A stretch of DNA of 64,000 bases from CAVVNP01 sp963800235. GTDB lineage: Bacteria; Actinomycetota; Acidimicrobiia; Acidimicrobiales; Iamiaceae. The translations under genes were made by a program, and so were the position numbers. How positions within the stretch are numbered: the stretch's first letter is position 1; every line of letters starts with the position of its first letter. The notes beneath the pieces were generated by a model. The model was given only the letters and a program-made list of their open reading frames with translations, was not told the origin of the DNA and did not search any database. The stretch lies in assembly GCA_963800235.1 (NCBI GenBank), contig CAWDAD010000004.1:62001-126000 (forward strand), given 5' to 3'. Positions 60,566 to 64,000 of the stretch are shown here, piece by piece.

Positions 60566-60655
60566 CGCGCAGCATGGCCAGGAACGTGCCACTCGTCCGG
60601 CCTGGGCGGGTCGCGGCGGAGGACCCCTTCGCCCGGTTCGCCTACGGTGCCGCCG

Positions 60656-61468
60656 ATGTCCGGAGCCGCGCCCGCCCGCTTCACCCGGGACACCGCCACC
60701 GTGGGCGTCGGCGGGGGTCGGCACCGGGCCGTGGTCGACCGGGGCTGGTGGATCGAGCGGGGGCCGAACGGCGGGTACCTGGCTGCGATCGTGGTCCGGG
60801 CCATGACGGCCGAGGTCGCCGATGCCGACCGCTGGCCCCGCACCCTCACCATCCACTACCTGGCGCCTCCGACCGAGGGCCAGATGGAGGTCGAGGTCAC
60901 CGTCGAGCGCTCCGGACGCAGCCTCACGTCGCTCTCGGCGCGGCTCGTCCAGGGCGATGTGCTCATCGGACTGGCCCTGGCGGCGTTCTCGCGCTCGCGT
61001 CCCGTCGAAGGCTTCGACGACCGGGTGCCGCCCGCCGCGCTGAGCGCCGGGCCCGACGCGATCGAACCGCTCGTCCGCCAGGTGCCCATCCCGCTGGCCG
61101 AGCGCTTCCAGGTGCGCCCGGTGATCGGCACGCCGTCGCCGGCCGGCGCGGAGGGCGTGGCCGGCGGCTGGATCGAGCTGGTCGAGCCGGCCCCCCTCGA
61201 CGCCGCCCTGGTGGCGGCGCTGACCGACGCCTGGCCGCCGGCGGTCTTCAACCGGATCCAGGGCTTGGCCGCGGTGCCGACCATCGAGCTGACGATCCAC
61301 TTCCGGCACCCGGTGGCCGATCCGGCGGCCGGCGAGCCGTGCTTCGTGCGGTTCCGGACCCGCTCGGCGGTCGAGGGGTTCATCGAGGAGGAGGGCGAGG
61401 TCTGGTCGTCCGACGGGGACCTGCTCGCCCAGTCGCGGCAGCTCGCCGCCTTCATCCCGATCACCTGA
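60656..61468 (+). CDS. Acyl-CoA thioesterase-like protein (double hot-dog)
   Basis: 270 residues. GPNGGYLAAIVVRAM and LTIHYLAPPTEGQMEVEV are the first hot-dog half; ELTIHFRHPVADPA and EGEVWSSDGDLLAQSRQLA the second. This is the TesB/acyl-CoA thioesterase II-like type. ATG 60656 is preferred over 60647 because TACGGT ends 7 nt upstream. Substrate unknown. Confidence 0.85.
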   Translation: MSGAAPARFTRDTATVGVGGGRHRAVVDRGWWIERGPNGGYLAAIVVRAMTAEVADADRWPRTLTIHYLAPPTEGQMEVEVTVERSGRSLTSLSARLVQGDVLIGLALAAFSRSRPVEGFDDRVPPAALSAGPDAIEPLVRQVPIPLAERFQVRPVIGTPSPAGAEGVAGGWIELVEPAPLDAALVAALTDAWPPAVFNRIQGLAAVPTIELTIHFRHPVADPAAGEPCFVRFRTRSAVEGFIEEEGEVWSSDGDLLAQSRQLAAFIPIT

Positions 61469-61945
61469 TCCGGCGTCCGCCGGCCCGGCCGCCGGGCCCG
61501 GCGCTTGCGCCAGTTGGGGGGTTGACCTCGGCGATGGCGGGAGCGATGGTGGGACCCCCGGTGGGGAACCGGGGGCGTGGATCCCACGACCGACTCCGAC
61601 GAGGGGGTGGTGATGATCACGACGCCGAGGCACCTGTCCCGGTCGCCGCCCGACTGATCCGGCCCTCGTGGCCGCCTCAGCGGCAGCCGAGGCCTGCCGA
61701 CCGAGCCGCTACGGACCGAGGATGTGCTGCGGGCGGGGTCGTCGACCCCACCGAACGCCACCGGGCCCGTCCACAACCGGCCGGCGGCGGGTTCCGACCG
61801 CCGAGATGGCGCCCCGTCGTCGACGGCTCTGTCCGCTTGAGCAGTCGGCGGCGGGGCTCCGTCGCGCCAGGAGCCGCGTCCCCGACGGCGGGCGCCTCGC
61901 GTCGCTCCGCACCGGAGGCGCCCGGGGAGGCAATACCGTGCACCC
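61469..61945 (+). other. 477-nt gap with promoter-like sequence, hairpin and short ORF
   Basis: No convincing long gene on either strand; the long open frames here are charged, repeat-free shadows. TTGACC (61522-61527), 17 nt, GATGGT (61545-61550) resemble a promoter. Directly after comes a long hairpin (61549-61587) and then GAGGGGG before ATG 61613, a 14-codon ORF (MITTPRHLSRSPPD). This could be a small RNA, a terminator of the upstream gene, or an attenuator. A TACCGT hexamer before mca (61934-61939) is the likely mca promoter. Confidence 0.4.
61549..61587 (+). ncRNA. Strong two-part hairpin, candidate RNA or terminator
   Basis: CCCCCGGT (61555-61562) pairs with ACCGGGGG (61568-61575) over a GGGGA loop; just outside, GTGGGA (61549-61554) pairs with TCCCAC (61582-61587) with a 6-nt bulge on the 3' side. 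No T-tract follows. Confidence 0.4.
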
Positions 61946-62815
61946 ATGGCCGACCTGCGACTCCTCAGCGTCCACGCCCATCCCGACGACGAGGCCTCGA
62001 AGGGGGCGGCGACGGTGGCCAGGTACGTGGCGGCGGGCGCCCGGGCGGTGCTCGTGTGCTGCACCGGTGGCGAGGCCGGCGACATCCTCAACCCGGCCAT
62101 GGATCGTCCGGAGGTGCGCGAGCGCCTCGGCGAGGTCCGCATGGAGGAGCTGGCGGCGTCGGTCGAGGCCATCGGCTACCAGGAGCTGGTCCTGCTCGGC
62201 TACCGCGACTCGGGCATGCCCGACACGCCGGAGAACGCCGACGACCGGGCCTTCGCCAACGCCGACCTCGACGAGGCCGTCGGCCGCCTGGTCGAGGTGA
62301 TCCGCCGGGAGCGTCCCCAGGTGATCCTCACCTACGGCGACGACCAGCAGGGCTACCCCCACCCGGACCACCTGCGGGTGCACGACATCTCCGTGCCGGC
62401 CTTCGAGCGCGCCGGTGACCCCGACGCCTACCCGGGGACGGGCGAGCCGTGGCAGCCGCTGAAGCTCTACTACTCGTCCTGGTCGCGGGCGCGGATCCTG
62501 GCTCTGCACGAGCGGTTCGAGGCCCTCGGCCTCGAGTCGCCGTTCGACGAGCGCTGGTTCGACCGGCCCGACCAGGACCACCGCATCACCACGCGCATCG
62601 ACATCCGCGACTTCTACCCGGTGCGGGCCGCCGCCCTGCGCGCCCACGCCACCCAGATCGACCCGGAGTCGCCGTTCTGGTTCGGGCTGCCCGACGCCGA
62701 GGCGGTCGACGCCTACCCGACCGAGGACTTCATCCTCGCCCGGTCGCTGGTCGCCTCGGGTGACCTCCCCGAGACCGACCTGTTCGCCGGCGTACGCCAG
62801 CTCACCGAGCGCTGA
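61946..62815 (+). CDS. mca: Mycothiol S-conjugate amidase
   Basis: 289 residues. HAHPDDEASKGAA holds the zinc ligands and the SKGAA stretch that distinguishes Mca from MshB; GGEAGDILNPAM and YPHPDHLRVHDIS add the other zinc His residues. Cleaves mycothiol conjugates of toxins. TACCGT ends 6 nt before ATG 61946, so leaderless. Confidence 0.92.
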   Translation: MADLRLLSVHAHPDDEASKGAATVARYVAAGARAVLVCCTGGEAGDILNPAMDRPEVRERLGEVRMEELAASVEAIGYQELVLLGYRDSGMPDTPENADDRAFANADLDEAVGRLVEVIRRERPQVILTYGDDQQGYPHPDHLRVHDISVPAFERAGDPDAYPGTGEPWQPLKLYYSSWSRARILALHERFEALGLESPFDERWFDRPDQDHRITTRIDIRDFYPVRAAALRAHATQIDPESPFWFGLPDAEAVDAYPTEDFILARSLVASGDLPETDLFAGVRQLTER

Positions 62816-62939
62816 CCGGCTGCCCCAGCGGGCCCCGCCGGACGCAGCCCTCGGTCGGGACGCCGGCTGGCGCCCGCGACCGGGTTGGGTACGCTCCGGC
62901 CGACCGCCAGCGACCCGATGACGAGCGGAGGCTCAGCCC

Positions 62940-63326
62940 ATGGCCAAGTACCTGTCCCAGGAGTGGCTCGACCTGCAGAAGGAGCTGGCCGAGTCCTTCC
63001 CGAGCAAGCCCGGCGCCAGCGCCCACATGCAGTACGTGGTCGCCGGTGGCCCCGACGGCGACGTCAAGTACCACGCCGTCATCGAGGACGGGAAGATGGT
63101 CGAGAACCAGCTGGGCGAGGACCCCGACGCCGAGTTCACGCTGACCACCGGCTACGACGACTCGGTGCGCATCGCCAAGGGCGAGCTCGACGCCAACGCC
63201 GCCTTCATGCAGGGCAAGGTCAAGGTCACCGGGAACATGGGCAAGCTGATGACCCTCATGCCGCTGACCCAGAGCCCCGAGTACAAGGACATCAGCGCCA
63301 AGGTGGCCGAGCAGACCGAGTTCTGA
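62940..63326 (+). CDS. SCP2 sterol-binding-domain protein
   Basis: 128 residues, single SCP2-type lipid-binding domain (YHAVIEDGKMVENQLGE, FTLTTGYDDSVRIAKGE, AAFMQGKVKVTGNMGKL). Likely binds lipid or acyl-CoA. The ATG has GGAGG about 8 nt upstream; TACGCT further upstream gives a leader of about 45 nt. Confidence 0.9.
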   Translation: MAKYLSQEWLDLQKELAESFPSKPGASAHMQYVVAGGPDGDVKYHAVIEDGKMVENQLGEDPDAEFTLTTGYDDSVRIAKGELDANAAFMQGKVKVTGNMGKLMTLMPLTQSPEYKDISAKVAEQTEF

Positions 63327-63353
63327 GCCCGGTCGCGCCCTGGGACGGGTCGG

Positions 63354-64000
63354 TCAGGCGGGCCGCATGAGGTCGCGCAGGGCCCGGTAGCCGACCACGG
63401 CGACGCCGGCCTCCGACAGCCGGCCGGCCAGCTCGTCGTCCTCGGTGACGAGCCGGTGGTCGTCGACCCGCGACGGCCAGTCGGGGTCGAGGGCGCGCTG
63501 CTCCGGCGTGTCGAGGGCGGGGCGGACGTAGAGCTCGGTGACCCCCGGCCGGAGGTCGCCGACGGCGCGCTCGACGGTGTCGCGGCTGCCGACGCCCGGC
63601 ACCCGGAGGAAGTGGTCGGGGAAGAGCACCCCCGCTTCGGCCGCCAGACGGCGGAAGGGGAACCCGATGGCCGCCTCGGTGGACGCACCGGACAGGCGCA
63701 CCGGCAGCTCGAACTCGACGGCGAGGTCGAGGTAGATGTCGAAGAACTCGGGCCGCATCTGCAGCGTGCCCATGTGGGAGTCGAGGTGGCTGACGTCGAA
63801 GCCCCACAAGATGGCCCGCTCCACCTGGGCCCGGAGCTCGCGACGGACCTCGTCGAGGTCGGCGTGCTCCCAGATGTCCTGCACCGTGCGGGGGAAGCCG
63901 CCGTCGCCGCCGAGCAGGGAGGGCGCCGAGGTGATCGGTCCCCACCGGTAGAGCTCGAACTCGGCGTTGAGGGTGAGGTGCACGCCCACGTCCTCGCCGC
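63354..64000 (-). CDS. ChbG/YdjC-family carbohydrate deacetylase, 5' end outside window
   Basis: About 215 residues visible. EDVGVHLTLNAEFELYR is the His-containing zinc motif near the N-terminus; VSHLDSHMGTLQM holds the second His site. The very N-terminus (with the first catalytic Asp) lies beyond the window. The family removes acetyl groups from chito-oligosaccharides. The first in-frame ATG is 63989 but the frame is open to the edge. Confidence 0.85.
   Translation of the reverse strand, partial: GEDVGVHLTLNAEFELYRWGPITSAPSLLGGDGGFPRTVQDIWEHADLDEVRRELRAQVERAILWGFDVSHLDSHMGTLQMRPEFFDIYLDLAVEFELPVRLSGASTEAAIGFPFRRLAAEAGVLFPDHFLRVPGVGSRDTVERAVGDLRPGVTELYVRPALDTPEQRALDPDWPSRVDDHRLVTEDDELAGRLSEAGVAVVGYRALRDLMRPA

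Noticed and set aside
1..64000. tRNA or rRNA genes
   Set aside because: I looked for GGTTCGAATCC-type T-loops and CCA ends in the intergenic gaps and found none; a tRNAscan run would settle this.

Overview
This is a very GC-rich (roughly 70-75% by eye), gene-dense chromosomal segment of an actinobacterium. Actinobacterial markers are a WhiB regulator (13751-14044), a mycothiol S-conjugate amidase (61946-62815), coenzyme F420 genes (2-943, 31539-32126), an HU protein with a Lys/Ala-rich tail (18367-18774), a BioB paired with a BsaP-like protein (3820-5144) and an SOS mutasome with GAAC-N4-GTTC LexA boxes. An Acidimicrobiia-like lineage is my best inference; nothing in the window proves it. I saw no tRNA, rRNA, CRISPR array, transposase, integrase or phage gene. 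The window looks like core chromosome, cut at both ends: the first gene lacks its 5' end and the last lacks its 5' end on the minus strand.

Layout. 1-5 kb: F420-dependent oxidoreductase, a drug/polyketide-type ABC exporter, bioB and bsaP. 5-12 kb: a secreted amidohydrolase with a degenerate metal site, divergent from a complete sugar ABC importer (ATPase, two permeases, lipoprotein). 12-19 kb: DEDDy exonuclease, WhiB, PIN-PhoH ATPase, secreted esterase, HIT hydrolase, GNAT, HU, a DinB-like protein. 19.7-28.6 kb: the Kdp potassium system. kdpDE run forward and converge on a minus-strand operon (small membrane protein, kdpF, kdpA, kdpB, kdpC, DUF4118 protein). kdpA, kdpB and kdpC carry about a dozen 1-2 base indels in this sequence, while the promoter and the other genes are clean. 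28.7-32 kb: TetR and carotenoid oxygenase sharing an operator, a LmbE-type deacetylase and CofC. 32-41 kb: a coupled run gpsA, a 600-residue unknown, a class III cyclase; then an L,D-transpeptidase, a GH38 mannosidase and an RpiB-like isomerase. 41-46 kb: small proteins, OsmC, a remarkable serine-every-third-residue repeat protein, RNase HII, membrane proteins, a NifU-N protein and an excisionase-HTH/cobalamin-binding regulator. 46.7-55.2 kb: imuA', imuB, an acyltransferase and dnaE2, with one LexA box before imuA' and one before dnaE2. 55-64 kb: two membrane proteins, a PAS-GAF-GGDEF-EAL protein, a thioesterase, Mca, an SCP2 protein and a ChbG-like deacetylase.

The most interesting signals are: an 85-bp repeat present three times inside dnaE2 and read through in frame; four 11-bp direct repeats next to a predicted leaderless kdp promoter, in the arrangement expected for KdpE; the (x-x-S)n repeat protein; a B12-type light or cobalamin sensor on an excisionase HTH rather than a MerR HTH; and a 477-nt gap with a promoter-like sequence and a long hairpin.

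Many genes here have a TAnnnT-type hexamer 6-8 nt before the start codon and no Shine-Dalgarno sequence, so leaderless transcription appears common.
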